Origin: Pseudolabrys sp.
GTDB lineage: Bacteria > Pseudomonadota > Alphaproteobacteria > Rhizobiales > Xanthobacteraceae
Reading direction: 5' to 3'
Assembly: GCA_030684935.1 (NCBI GenBank)
Contig: JAUXXH010000034.1
Location: forward strand, 1 to 64,000
Length of the DNA stretch: 64,000 nt
Shown here piece by piece: positions 25,875 through 34,552 of this stretch (positions are counted from its first letter, which is position 1; every line of letters begins with the position of its first letter). Both the position numbers and the translations under genes were made by a program. The notes under the pieces were generated by a model, which was not told the origin of the DNA, searched no databases, and worked only from the letters and a program-made list of their open reading frames with translations.

Positions 25875-26402
25875 ATGGGATATCAGGACTGCATCGAGGC
25901 GGTGCAAGCGGCGGACCCGTGGACCGGCGCGTCCGCCTGCGACGCCCTGCGGCTTGCCGACGCCAACATCAATCCGGCCACCGGGCTGGCCAGCGACTAC
26001 CTGAACCATTTCAACGAAGCCATCATGCTGCTGGAAATGCTGCCGAACTGCCCGGACTGCCGGGCGGATTTTCTCGGCTGGCGGCCGAAGAGCTATCGCG
26101 AGCATTTCGTCACATCGCGGCTGCGCACGCGCGATCTGGCGATCGCCGCCTACGATACCGCCGATCCGGACATCCGCAGCCGCCTCGACATCCTGGCCGG
26201 CACCATGACCGCCGTGCTGGAAGCGACCCGGACGGCCATGAGCAGCGACCTGCCCAGAGACCTGGCCGGCGACCTTGCCGATCAGGCGGCGGCGCGGCTC
26301 AAGCCCCTGGTCGCGCGCGCCGGGGCGGTGATAAACGGGATCGCCGACACAGGACTGCCGCAGACGCCGCAGGCGGTGGTCGACGGGCTGATGAAACGAT
26401 AA
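25875..26402 (+). CDS. Conserved hypothetical protein, helical
   Basis: 175 residues, predicted largely helical, with a single CPDC pair at about 57-60 (MLPNCPDCRADFLGW) and no signal peptide or membrane span. No family is recognised. A NUDIX gene starts three bases after its stop, so the two are probably cotranscribed. The Cys pair could bind metal or form a disulfide; function is unknown. Confidence 0.65.
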   Translation: MGYQDCIEAVQAADPWTGASACDALRLADANINPATGLASDYLNHFNEAIMLLEMLPNCPDCRADFLGWRPKSYREHFVTSRLRTRDLAIAAYDTADPDIRSRLDILAGTMTAVLEATRTAMSSDLPRDLAGDLADQAAARLKPLVARAGAVINGIADTGLPQTPQAVVDGLMKR

Positions 26403-26405
26403 TTC

Positions 26406-26849
26406 TTGAACGAGATCCGGACATATCCGACGCGGCCGTTTCTCGCGGTCAGCGCCGCCATTGTGCGGGACGGCCAGGTGCTGGTGGTGCGGCGCGCGCG
26501 CAGGCCCGCGCTCAACCTCTACACCATGCCGGGCGGCGTGGTCGAAGCCGGCGAGACGCTGCTTGAGGCGGTGGTCCGCGAGGTGCGCGAGGAGACCGCG
26601 CTGGAGATCGAGCCGGTGGCGCTGGCCGGCCACCGCGAGGCGATCGTCCGCGACGCCAAAGGCGGCGTCGAGCGCCATTTCGTCATCCTGTGCTTTGCCG
26701 CCCACTGGCGCGCTGGCGAGCCGGTGCTCAACGACGAACTCGACGACGCGCGCTGGCTCGAGCCGGCCGCGCTGGCCGGCCTCAACACCACCGACGGGCT
26801 GGCCGAGATTGTGGATAACGCGGTCGCGCTGCTGCGCGCCCAGACCTGA
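26406..26849 (+). CDS. NUDIX hydrolase (ADP-ribose pyrophosphatase-like)
   Basis: 147 residues starting at TTG 26406. The complete Nudix box is visible (GVVEAGETLLEAVVREVREE, about 40-62, with the REVREE metal ligands). It lies after an N-terminal strand region RPFLAVSAAIVRDGQVLVV. The length and box context match NUDIX proteins near ADP-ribose pyrophosphatase or the MutT family. It would hydrolyse a nucleoside diphosphate linked to another moiety. It follows the hypothetical gene by three bases. Confidence 0.9.
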   Translation: MNEIRTYPTRPFLAVSAAIVRDGQVLVVRRARRPALNLYTMPGGVVEAGETLLEAVVREVREETALEIEPVALAGHREAIVRDAKGGVERHFVILCFAAHWRAGEPVLNDELDDARWLEPAALAGLNTTDGLAEIVDNAVALLRAQT

Positions 26850-26918
26850 CCCCGGCCGCCTTGCGGTTGCCGCACAGCCGGCGCATATCACCGTCATCTT
26901 TCGCCCAAGGCCAACCGC

Positions 26919-27293
26919 GTGAAGAAATTCCTCGCCATCGGCTCGATCCTGCTGTGTCTGTCGCTGCCCGCGCGCGCCGCGGAAGGCGACCCGGCGCCGT
27001 TCGACACCGACCTGCAGCGGCTGGCCGAAATCCTCGGCGCGCTGCATCACCTGCGGGCGGTGTGCGGCGCCAATGAGGGTCAGAAGTGGCGCAATGAAAT
27101 GCAGTCTTTGATCGATACCGAAGCGCCGAGCGGCGAGCGGCGCGACCGCATTGTCGCCCGGTTCAACAGCGGCTACCGCAGCTTTCAGGAAACCTACCGC
27201 ACCTGTACGCCGGCCGCCGACCTCGCCATTCGCCGGTATCTCGATGAGGGCGCCAAGATCGCCCGCGAAATTACCGCGCGATACGCCAATTAG
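26919..27293 (+). CDS. TIGR02301 family exported protein
   Basis: 124 residues from GTG 26919. A signal peptide (KKFLAIGSILLCLSLPARAAE) precedes a short helical domain: LAEILGALHHLRAVCG...WRNEMQSLI and RFNSGYRSFQETYRTC. The two cysteines could pair in the periplasm. The pattern is that of the alphaproteobacterial TIGR02301 family, which has no known function. The genome context (NUDIX upstream) is typical in Rhizobiales. Confidence 0.85.
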   Translation: MKKFLAIGSILLCLSLPARAAEGDPAPFDTDLQRLAEILGALHHLRAVCGANEGQKWRNEMQSLIDTEAPSGERRDRIVARFNSGYRSFQETYRTCTPAADLAIRRYLDEGAKIAREITARYAN

Positions 27294-27413
27294 CTCACTG
27301 CAATTAACCTTTCCTTGAGGTGTGGACTACTGCCCCCGCGCCTGCGTGCTAACGTCGACTTCTGGGGTTGGGACTGGCATCCTACAAGCGGGCGACCGGG
27401 GAAAAGGCGTATT

Positions 27414-27680
27414 ATGACGACAGCGGAACGATCCATCCATTCGCGCGAGCCGGTTCCCGAGCACGAGCAGAAGCGCGTTGCGCTGGGCTATTTGCAGGAA
27501 GCCTGGGCCGAAGCCCGGCTCGACGGCATCGACGGGGATTGCCTGGCGCAGGCCTGCCTGTTCGCCGCCATGGCCGAATTCGTCACGACGTATGGCGAGG
27601 AAGCGGCGGCAACCTTCGCCGAGGGGCTCGGCACCCGCATCCGCAACCGCGAATTCTCGCTGGAACAGCAGCGGCAGTAG
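27414..27680 (+). CDS. Small conserved hypothetical protein
   Basis: 88 residues from ATG 27414, helical and acidic, with VALGYLQEAWAEARLDGIDGDCLAQACLFAAMAEFV. No motif of known function is seen. It converges on the response-regulator gene, with only 18 bp between stops. Confidence 0.6.
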   Translation: MTTAERSIHSREPVPEHEQKRVALGYLQEAWAEARLDGIDGDCLAQACLFAAMAEFVTTYGEEAAATFAEGLGTRIRNREFSLEQQRQ

Positions 27681-27698
27681 CGGCGCGCCGGGTGCGGC

Positions 27699-28445
27699 CT
27701 AGTTCCGCACCGTGTACAGCCCGTAATAGCGCTGCAACATCGTGTCGATATCGGCCGGGTAGAACGGCTTCTTGAGAAACGCCAGCGCACCCGCGGCGTG
27801 GGCGCGGTCGGCGATCGCGTTGTCGATGGTGGAGGTCATCATCACCACGGCCACGTTCGGCGTTTCGCGCTTGATCTCCGACAGCGTCTCGAAGCCGTTG
27901 AGGCCGGGCATGTTGTAGTCGAGAAACACCAGTCCGAAGGTGCCGTCGCGCAATTCGTTGAGCGCCGCGATGCCCTCCGCCGCCTCGTGCACTTCCAGCG
28001 AATACCGGCTGGCCGACAGGATCTTGCGCACGATGCTGCGCATGGTGCCGGAATCGTCGACCACCAGAACCTTGGTCGGGATCTTGGCGCGGATGCAGAT
28101 TTCGGTGAGGTTGCGCGCCTCGTCGACGTTGGCCGGCTTGGTCAGCATGCCGTCGACGCCTTCGATGCGGTTGCTGCCGGTCGGCGCGGAAACCACGACA
28201 AGCGTTGCCGGTTGTGCCGCCCGCGCCGCCTTGGTCACCGCGGCACGCGCGTCGTCGGACAGACCGAAATCCAGAATGCAGATATCAGTCTCGCCGCTGG
28301 CCAGCGCCGGGATGGCCGCATTGGCATCCACATAATCGAAGTCGACGGGAACGGAGCCCACGGTGGCGGCTTTCCGCCACAGCTCACGCTCGGACGCCGC
28401 TAATCCGACCACCAGCATGCGGAGCGAAACGAGGTCGCCGCTCAT
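27699..28445 (-). CDS. Response regulator with tandem receiver domains, first one degenerate
   Basis: 248 residues. The C-terminal receiver (about 125-248) is canonical: VLVVDDSGTMRSI, phospho-acceptor in FLDYNMPGLNG, MMTST, and FLKKPF. The N-terminal receiver-like domain (about 8-115) keeps a central Asp (CILDFG) and Lys (MLTKP) but lacks the acidic DD pair that binds Mg, so it probably cannot be phosphorylated normally. There is no output domain; it may act as a CheY-like adaptor. No kinase is adjacent. The start MSGDLVS at 28445 is used. Confidence 0.9.
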   Translation of the reverse strand: MSGDLVSLRMLVVGLAASERELWRKAATVGSVPVDFDYVDANAAIPALASGETDICILDFGLSDDARAAVTKAARAAQPATLVVVSAPTGSNRIEGVDGMLTKPANVDEARNLTEICIRAKIPTKVLVVDDSGTMRSIVRKILSASRYSLEVHEAAEGIAALNELRDGTFGLVFLDYNMPGLNGFETLSEIKRETPNVAVVMMTSTIDNAIADRAHAAGALAFLKKPFYPADIDTMLQRYYGLYTVRN

Positions 28446-28617
28446 TGTTGTCCCTGGCCCCGAGGTCCGATGGCACACTGAATAGGGGGTGCTTTGTTAC
28501 CGTTGATAGACGTTTGCGTGTAATTTGCAATTCTACAGACGGCTCAACGCGAATTTCTCCAGAGAAAATCTCTTATAAGTTGTATTGATATAATCATAAG
28601 TTGCAGCGCCCTGGAAC
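28446..28617. other. AT-rich intergenic stretch
   Basis: The 170 bp between the response-regulator start and the pyrC stop are markedly AT-richer than the genome average. They probably hold the response-regulator promoter on the minus strand. No gene is seen. Confidence 0.4.
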
Positions 28618-29952
28618 TCAACGCGACATGGCTTCGAGAAACCGCACGGCTTCACCATGCGCCGAGGCGGTCAGGCTACCTTCCCACATCACTTTGCGCC
28701 CACGGACAAACGTCCCCACCGGCCACCCGGTCACCGCCACGCCGTCATAGGGCGTCCAGCCGGCGCGCGAAGCCACCTTGGCATTGGTGATCGTTTCCCG
28801 CCGCTTGAGATCGACGACGGTGAGATCGGCATCGTAGCCGGCGGCGATGCGGCCCTTGCGGGCGATGCCGAACAGCCGCGCCGGACCGGCGCTGGTGAGA
28901 TCGACAAAGCGCTGCAGCGACAGCCGTCCGGCGCTGACGTGATCGAGCATGATCGGCACCAGCGTCTGTACGCCGGTGATGCCGGAATGTGCCTTGGGAT
29001 AAGGCTGCGACTTCTCGGCGATGGTGTGCGGCGAATGATCCGAGCCGAGGCTGTCGACGACGCCTTGGGCGATGCCGCGCCACAGCCCGTCGCGGTGCAC
29101 GCCGTCGCGGATCGGCGGATTGATCTGCGCGAAGGTGCCGTGCTGCTCGTAGCAGCCGGGCGCCGCCATGGTCAGGTGATGCGGCGTGCATTCAGCCGAG
29201 GCGACGTCCTTGTGGCCGGCGAGAAACGCCATTTCGTCGCGGCTGGTGACATGCAGGACATGAACGCGCTTGCCGGTCTCCCGCGCCAGCGTCACCAGGC
29301 GCTGTGTGCAGGTCAGGGCGGCGATGGCGTCGCGCCAGACCGGATGCGACCGCGCATCGCCGTCGATCCGCTTGTCCATGCGCTCACGCAGCCGGTACTC
29401 GTCCTCGGAATGGAAGGCGGCGCGGCGGCGGATCGCCTTGAGCACCGCGCGCACGCCGTCATCGTCCTCGATCAGCAGCGAGCCGGTCGACGAGCCCATG
29501 AACACTTTCACGCCGGCGACGCCGGGCAGCATTTCCAGTTCGCCGAGGTCTTTGGTGTTCTCGCGCGTCGCGCCGACATAGAAGGCGTAGTCACAATGCA
29601 TGCGGTGATGGCCGCGCTTCACCTTGTCGGCGACGGCGCCGGCATCGATGGTGGCCGGATCGGTGTTCGGCATTTCGAACACGGCGGTGACCCCGCCCAT
29701 GACCGCCGACAGCGAGCCGCTTTCCAGGTCTTCCTTGTGCGTCAGGCCAGGCTCGCGGAAATGCACATGGCTGTCGATCACGCCCGGCAGCACATGCAGG
29801 CCGCGGCAGTCGATCACCTCGCCGGCATCAGCGCGCGACAGGTCGCCGAGGGCGGCAAATCGCCCGTCCCGGATGCCGATGTCGCGCAGGCCCTCGCCGT
29901 CCTGGTTGACGACGGTGCCGCCCTTGAGGATCAGGTCGAAGGTGTCAGCCAT
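28618..29952 (-). CDS. pyrC: Dihydroorotase
   Basis: 444 residues from MADTFDLILKGG, the length of class I dihydroorotases. The metal-binding DSHVHFREPG is at about 52-61, KED for substrate/metal at about 64, the probable carboxylated Lys in GVKVFMG (about 145), TPHHL (about 225) and the catalytic Asp in LGSDHSPH (about 300). It converts carbamoyl aspartate to dihydroorotate in pyrimidine synthesis. Aspartate transcarbamoylase is not in the window. The gene is divergent from ygfZ with 118 bp between the starts. Confidence 0.93.
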   Translation of the reverse strand: MADTFDLILKGGTVVNQDGEGLRDIGIRDGRFAALGDLSRADAGEVIDCRGLHVLPGVIDSHVHFREPGLTHKEDLESGSLSAVMGGVTAVFEMPNTDPATIDAGAVADKVKRGHHRMHCDYAFYVGATRENTKDLGELEMLPGVAGVKVFMGSSTGSLLIEDDDGVRAVLKAIRRRAAFHSEDEYRLRERMDKRIDGDARSHPVWRDAIAALTCTQRLVTLARETGKRVHVLHVTSRDEMAFLAGHKDVASAECTPHHLTMAAPGCYEQHGTFAQINPPIRDGVHRDGLWRGIAQGVVDSLGSDHSPHTIAEKSQPYPKAHSGITGVQTLVPIMLDHVSAGRLSLQRFVDLTSAGPARLFGIARKGRIAAGYDADLTVVDLKRRETITNAKVASRAGWTPYDGVAVTGWPVGTFVRGRKVMWEGSLTASAHGEAVRFLEAMSR

Positions 29953-30070
29953 AATGGAATAACTCTCGGTCCAGCGTGGAAAATCGGGCCTTGAGCCCTG
30001 GCCGCCAGCGCTTACGTTCAGGCGTCGGGTCTGGCAAGAGACTAGTACAGCCGGGGGATCGAGTAAGCAC

Positions 30071-30958
30071 ATGCAGGCAGCGCTTCTGGCCGATCGCGGC
30101 GTCGTCAAGGTCGAGGGCGCCGACGCGCGGGCCTTCCTCAACGGGCTGGCCAGCAACGACATGACCGCGGTGGCGCCCGCTCAGCCGCGCTTTGCCGCGC
30201 TGCTGACGCCGCAGGGCAAGATCGTCGCCGACTTCATCGTCGCGGAAAATCCGGCCGCCGACGGCGGCGGCTTTTTCCTCGACTGCCCGCAGGCGCTGGC
30301 ACCGATGCTGGTGGAAAAGCTGAATTTCTACAAATTGCGCGCCAAGGTCGCCGTCGCCGACCTGTCCGGCACGCTGGCGGTGATGGCGGTCTGGGGCGGC
30401 ATTCAAGCCGAGAGCGACTTCGGGCTGAGCTACCCCGATCCGCGCCTCCCGGCGCTGGGATGGCGCGTCATGGTGCCGCCCGAGCAGGCGGTCGAGGCGG
30501 CGGCCGCGCTGGGGGCCGACCTGACCGGGGCCGAAGCCTATGACGCCCACCGCATTGCGCTCGGAATACCGCGCGGCGGCCACGATTTCGCCTATGGCGA
30601 CGCCTTTCCGCATGAAGCCGACATGGACCAGCTCGCCGGCGTCGATTTCCACAAAGGCTGCTATGTCGGCCAGGAAGTCGTGTCCCGCGTCGAGCATCGC
30701 GGTACCGCCCGCAGCCGCGTGGTTCCGGTCGCCTATGACGACCACGCGCCGATGACCGGTCTGCCGGTACTGGCCGGCGACAAGCAGGTCGGCACGTTCG
30801 GCTCCGCCGCCAACGGTCGCGGGCTGGCGCTGCTGCGGCTCGACCGGGTCGGCGACGCCATGGCGAGCGGTACGCCGCTCACGGCCGGCGGCATCGCCTT
30901 GCGCGTGGTGAAACCGGGCTGGGCGACGTTTCCCTGGCCCGGCGCGGCACCGGTCTGA
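30071..30958 (+). CDS. ygfZ: Folate-binding protein YgfZ (Fe-S cluster maintenance)
   Basis: 295 residues with the GcvT-like fold. The signature KGCYVGQEVVSR (about 197-208) holds the conserved Cys of YgfZ. The start LLADRGVVKVEGADARAFLNGL...ND is typical. YgfZ supports Fe-S cluster assembly or repair of certain enzymes with tetrahydrofolate. It is monocistronic and divergent from pyrC. Confidence 0.95.
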   Translation: MQAALLADRGVVKVEGADARAFLNGLASNDMTAVAPAQPRFAALLTPQGKIVADFIVAENPAADGGGFFLDCPQALAPMLVEKLNFYKLRAKVAVADLSGTLAVMAVWGGIQAESDFGLSYPDPRLPALGWRVMVPPEQAVEAAAALGADLTGAEAYDAHRIALGIPRGGHDFAYGDAFPHEADMDQLAGVDFHKGCYVGQEVVSRVEHRGTARSRVVPVAYDDHAPMTGLPVLAGDKQVGTFGSAANGRGLALLRLDRVGDAMASGTPLTAGGIALRVVKPGWATFPWPGAAPV

Positions 30959-31018
30959 GTCGGCAAAGCGGCCCAAAAAAATAAATCAGCACTGCGGCGC
31001 ATTGCACGCGCCGGATCA

Positions 31019-31044
31019 GGAACAATACCCGGTGCCGGGAGGTT
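31019..31044 (+). promoter_or_regulatory. Possible EcfG-type promoter (variant -10)
   Basis: GGAAC, 17 bases, GGTT, 37 bp upstream of ATG 31081. The -10 differs from CGTT at one base, so this is weaker than the other two EcfG sites in the window. Confidence 0.4.
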
Positions 31045-31080
31045 GAGCCGATAACTTAGCCGGACAGGAGACTTCCCCCC

Positions 31081-31542
31081 ATGAATTCCAATTCCCCCAC
31101 CAACCTTGGCACTTCTTCGCGTGGTTCCAGCGCCAGCAATCCCGCCGAAACCGCTGCCAGCGTTTCCGACGCCGTCGCGCGCGGCGGTGCCGGCATTGCC
31201 CAGTCGGCCCAGGTGGCGGGCGCGAGCCTCGCCGAAGACGTCAGCAATCTGCGCGCCGATCTCGCCAGCATGCAGCAGACTATGATGAAGTTCATGAACG
31301 ATGCCAGCGGCGAAGCGGCGAAGTCGGCCCGCACCGTCGGTCAGGCCGTCGCGTCGCAGGTCGGCACCACGACCAGCGACATGATGCAGGCCGGCACCGA
31401 GATGGCCACACAGGCGCGCGACCAGATGAAGACGTTCGCGTCCGAGCTGGAAACCACCGCCCGCAAGAACCCGCTCGGCACGCTGGCCGCCACGCTGGTC
31501 GTCGGCGTCGTCATCGGCATGATGTCACGGGGCCGCAACTGA
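31081..31542 (+). CDS. YqjD/DUF883-like membrane-anchored protein
   Basis: 153 residues. A long helical, Ala/Ser-rich region (SLAEDVSNLRADLASMQQTMMKFM...) is followed by a conserved KNPLGTLAATLVVGVVIGMM C-terminal anchor, as in YqjD/ElaB-type ribosome-associated stress proteins. It starts a two-gene unit: its stop overlaps the ATG of the holin-like gene by one base. A possible EcfG promoter upstream fits a stress role. Confidence 0.75.
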   Translation: MNSNSPTNLGTSSRGSSASNPAETAASVSDAVARGGAGIAQSAQVAGASLAEDVSNLRADLASMQQTMMKFMNDASGEAAKSARTVGQAVASQVGTTTSDMMQAGTEMATQARDQMKTFASELETTARKNPLGTLAATLVVGVVIGMMSRGRN

Positions 31543-32147
31543 TGTTCGCCACCCTGCTGCGGACGCTGGGGTTCGATCTCCAGCAGCAGACGACCCAGTT
31601 GCAGGCGCGGGCCGAGGCGTTCCGTGACCACACCATCGACCGGACGATCGTCCAGGTCCGCCAGACCGGCCTCGCGGCCGGTTGGGCGGCCGCGGGCGGC
31701 GTGCTGTTGCTGGTCGCTCTCGGCATCGGGTTGCTCGCTTTGTACCGCTGGGTTGCCATCTATCATGGCGATCTGATCGGTCTCGGTGCCGCCGGTCTGG
31801 CGGCAGCCGTGCTGGCCGGGCTGATGTTCACCTTCGCCAATGCGGCGGCGAAGAAGAAGGTGGTAACGCCGCCGGTCACGATGCCGCCGATCGTCACGCA
31901 GACGATCGCTGCCCCGCAGCCGCTCGGTACGTCGCCGACGGTGTCGTCGATGGTGCCGGCTTTGCCGCCGGGGGCCCCGCTGCTCGATGTCGTGACCCAT
32001 CGGGTCACGTCGAAGGCGGCGGCCGCCAGTGACGAGGCGATCGCCTCGGCGACCGAACTGGTCCGCTCCGGCTCGCGCGGCGCGTTGTACGGCACGCTGG
32101 CCGTGACCGTGCTCGCCGGCCTGCTGATCGGACGCCGCAAGCCGTGA
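31542..32147 (+). CDS. Holin-like (DUF1469-type) membrane protein
   Basis: 201 residues. There are two adjacent spans (GWAAAGGVLLLVALGIGLLAL and LGAAGLAAAVLAGLMFTFA, about 46-100), a Pro/Thr-rich linker, and a last span near the C-terminus ending LLIGRRKP. The paired spans resemble the phage holin/DUF1469 group often encoded next to DUF883 genes. It probably acts in envelope stress together with its partner; no lysis role is implied. It is coupled to the preceding gene by TGATG. Confidence 0.65.
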   Translation: MFATLLRTLGFDLQQQTTQLQARAEAFRDHTIDRTIVQVRQTGLAAGWAAAGGVLLLVALGIGLLALYRWVAIYHGDLIGLGAAGLAAAVLAGLMFTFANAAAKKKVVTPPVTMPPIVTQTIAAPQPLGTSPTVSSMVPALPPGAPLLDVVTHRVTSKAAAASDEAIASATELVRSGSRGALYGTLAVTVLAGLLIGRRKP

Positions 32148-32186
32148 CCGCTTCTATCGCATGAGGACCGGGGGTATAGAGGACGC

Positions 32187-32801
32187 ATGCCGCCCTCACC
32201 CCCGATTCTTCATGACGACGGTCTGGTGCGCTGCGCCTGGCCGAAGCAGGATCCGCTGTACGTCGCCTATCACGACGAGGAATGGGGCGTTCCCGAGTGG
32301 GACGATCGCGCGCTGTTCGAGAAGCTGATCCTCGACGGCTTTCAGGCCGGCCTGTCCTGGATCACCATTTTGCGCAAGCGTGACAATTTCCGCCGCGCCT
32401 TCGACGACTTCAATCCCGAGAAAATCGCCCGCTATACGCCGAAGAAGGTGGAGCGGCTGATGCAGGACGCCGGCATCGTGCGCAACCGCGCCAAGATCGT
32501 CGGCACCGTCAATTCGGCACGCGCTTATCTCAAGATCATGGACAGCGGCCCGGGCTTTTCCGCGATGCTGTGGGATCATCTCGGCGGCAAGCCGAAAGAC
32601 AACAAGCTTCGCGCCGGGGCGCCCTATCCGACCGAGTCGGACGAATCGCGGGCGATGTCGAAGCAGTTGCTGTCGCACGGCTTTAAGTTCGTCGGGCCGA
32701 CCATCGTCTATGCCTTCATGCAGGCGACCGGCATGGTCAACGATCACATGGTGACCTGCCATCGCCACGCCGCCTGCGCCAGGCTCGCCAAACGCAAATG
32801 A
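32187..32801 (+). CDS. tag: DNA-3-methyladenine glycosylase I
   Basis: 204 residues, the usual length. The Tag signature YHDEEWGVPEWDDRALFE is at about 27-44 and DGFQAGLSWITIL at about 50-63. The zinc-snap region HRHAAC (about 190) near the C-terminus is complete together with the N-terminal Cys (RCAW). It excises 3-methyladenine from DNA. It is followed eight bases later by an HD-domain gene. Confidence 0.96.
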   Translation: MPPSPPILHDDGLVRCAWPKQDPLYVAYHDEEWGVPEWDDRALFEKLILDGFQAGLSWITILRKRDNFRRAFDDFNPEKIARYTPKKVERLMQDAGIVRNRAKIVGTVNSARAYLKIMDSGPGFSAMLWDHLGGKPKDNKLRAGAPYPTESDESRAMSKQLLSHGFKFVGPTIVYAFMQATGMVNDHMVTCHRHAACARLAKRK

Positions 32802-32808
32802 GCAAGCG

Positions 32809-33405
32809 ATGAGCAAGACCCGCGCTTGGCAACGCATGCTGTCCGGCCGCAGGCTCGATCTGCTGGACCCCTCGCCGCTCGACATCGAACTCGAAGACAT
32901 CGCTCACGGCCTCGCGCGCGTCGCCCGCTGGAACGGCCAGACCAAGGGCGCGCATATCTTCTCGGTCGCGCAGCACTCGCTGCTGGTCGAGGCGATGGCG
33001 CGGGCCAGGGTGCCGCGGCTCGATACGCGCGGCCGCATCGCCGTGCTGCTGCACGACGCGCCGGAATATGTGGTGGGCGACATGATCTCGCCGTTCAAGG
33101 TGGTCATCGGCGACAGCTACAAGGCGGTGGAGCGGCGTCTTCTCGCCGCCATTCACTTGCGCTTCGGCCTGCCGGCGAAACTGCCGGAGACACTGCAGAC
33201 GCTGATCAAGGCCGCCGACCGCAGCGCCGCGTTTCTCGAGGCCACGCGGCTGGCCGGCTTCGAGACCGCCGAGGCGCAGAAGTTCTTCGGCCAGCCGCCG
33301 AAATTCTCCGCCGCCATCGAGCGCGATTACCTGACGCCGTGGTCCGCCGGCAGCGCCGAGACCCAGTTCCGCGAGCGGCTCGAAAAGCTGTTACGCGCCG
33401 AATGA
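32809..33405 (+). CDS. HD-domain phosphohydrolase (YfbR-like)
   Basis: 198 residues. The HD metal site is visible: FSVAQHSLLV (first His, about 46), LLHDAPEYVVGDM (His-Asp pair, about 84-85) and IKAADRSAAFLEA (distal Asp, about 138). The arrangement matches YfbR-like 5'-nucleotidases and related HD hydrolases. It probably acts on nucleotides. The run tag-HD-RibD-like-PTP is all on one strand. Confidence 0.9.
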   Translation: MSKTRAWQRMLSGRRLDLLDPSPLDIELEDIAHGLARVARWNGQTKGAHIFSVAQHSLLVEAMARARVPRLDTRGRIAVLLHDAPEYVVGDMISPFKVVIGDSYKAVERRLLAAIHLRFGLPAKLPETLQTLIKAADRSAAFLEATRLAGFETAEAQKFFGQPPKFSAAIERDYLTPWSAGSAETQFRERLEKLLRAE

Positions 33406-33415
33406 GGTTTGCAGC

Positions 33416-33946
33416 ATGGCGAAGCTTGTTTTTGGCATGAACCAGTCGCTCGACGGCTATGTCGACCACGAGGCCTTTGCGCCCGGGCCGGCGCTGTTCC
33501 GTCACTGGATCGAGCAGGTGCGCGGCCTGACGGGCAGTGTCTACGGCCGCCGCATGTACGAGATCATGCGCTACTGGGACGACGACCACCCCGAGTGGAG
33601 CGCAGCGGAGCAGGAATTCGCCGCGGTGTGGCGCCAGCAGCCCAAATGGGTGGTGTCGCGCGCGCGGCCCCCCGTCGGCCCCAACACCACGCTGGTCGAG
33701 GGCGACCTTGAAGCAGCGATGCGCGGACTGAAGGATCGGCTCCCGGGAGAAATCGCTGTTGCCGGACCGGACCTCGCCGGAAGCCTGACCGGCCTTGGCC
33801 TCATCGACGAGTATCGGCTCTACCTCCACCCTGTCGTGCTGGGCCGCGGCATGCCGTTCTTCACCGGGCCGCGGCCGCGCCTCCGGCTTGTCGCCACCGA
33901 TCGCATCGACGACGACGTGCTGCGATTGACCTACGTGCCCGCGTAA
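33416..33946 (+). CDS. RibD C-terminal/dihydrofolate-reductase-like protein
   Basis: 176 residues. KLVFGMNQSLDGYVDH at the start, GSVYGRRMYEIM, KWVVSRA, and the closing LIDEYRLYLHPVVLGRGMPFF identify the RibD_C (DHFR-like) family. It probably binds NAD(P)H and reduces an unknown substrate. It is distinct from the true DHFR (folA) at 57 kb. Confidence 0.92.
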   Translation: MAKLVFGMNQSLDGYVDHEAFAPGPALFRHWIEQVRGLTGSVYGRRMYEIMRYWDDDHPEWSAAEQEFAAVWRQQPKWVVSRARPPVGPNTTLVEGDLEAAMRGLKDRLPGEIAVAGPDLAGSLTGLGLIDEYRLYLHPVVLGRGMPFFTGPRPRLRLVATDRIDDDVLRLTYVPA

Positions 33947-33999
33947 CCGCGCGATGGGATGATTTCAATCCACCGGAATTGGGGCTATAGGCTGCGCCC

Positions 34000-34506
34000 A
34001 TGATCCATGTCTGCTCGCTTGCGCGCCTCTACGCCACGGTCGACGAGACCCGCGCGCGCCACATCGTCACGCTGTTGCGGCGCACCGACCGGGTGACGCG
34101 GCCGGTGCATATTCCCGAACAGAACCATCTGGTTCTGTCGGTCGACGACATTGCCGCGCCGATCGACGGCATGACGGTGCCGGCCGAAGAGCACGTGGCG
34201 CAGTTGATCGACTTCGTCGGGGGCTGGGACCGCGCCGCGCCGATGGTGGTGCACTGCTTTGCCGGCATCAGCCGTTCGACGGCCGGGGCGTTCGTTGCCG
34301 CCTGCGCGCTCAACCCGCAGCGCGACGAGATGGCGATCGCTCAGGCGATCCGCGCCGCCTCGCGCACCGCGCAGCCGAACACGGCGATCGTGTCGATCGC
34401 CGACCGGTTGCTCAAGCGCGACGGCCGCATGATCCGCGCGGTCGAGACCATCGGGCCGGCCTTTCTCGCCGAAGAAGGCGTGCCGTTCCGCCTGGACATC
34501 GAGTGA
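34000..34506 (+). CDS. Tyrosine-phosphatase-like protein (CX5R)
   Basis: 168 residues with the phosphatase loop HCFAGISRS (about 86-94; Cys and Arg of CX5R present). An upstream Asp is the likely acid (DFVGGWDRAAP). The fold corresponds to the dual-specificity or tyrosine phosphatase family common in Rhizobiales. It is soluble; its target is unknown. Confidence 0.88.
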   Translation: MIHVCSLARLYATVDETRARHIVTLLRRTDRVTRPVHIPEQNHLVLSVDDIAAPIDGMTVPAEEHVAQLIDFVGGWDRAAPMVVHCFAGISRSTAGAFVAACALNPQRDEMAIAQAIRAASRTAQPNTAIVSIADRLLKRDGRMIRAVETIGPAFLAEEGVPFRLDIE

Positions 34507-34552
34507 TCGGGGATGCAGCGGAACGGCTGTGCCGCGCCGCAAGCGAAAATTT

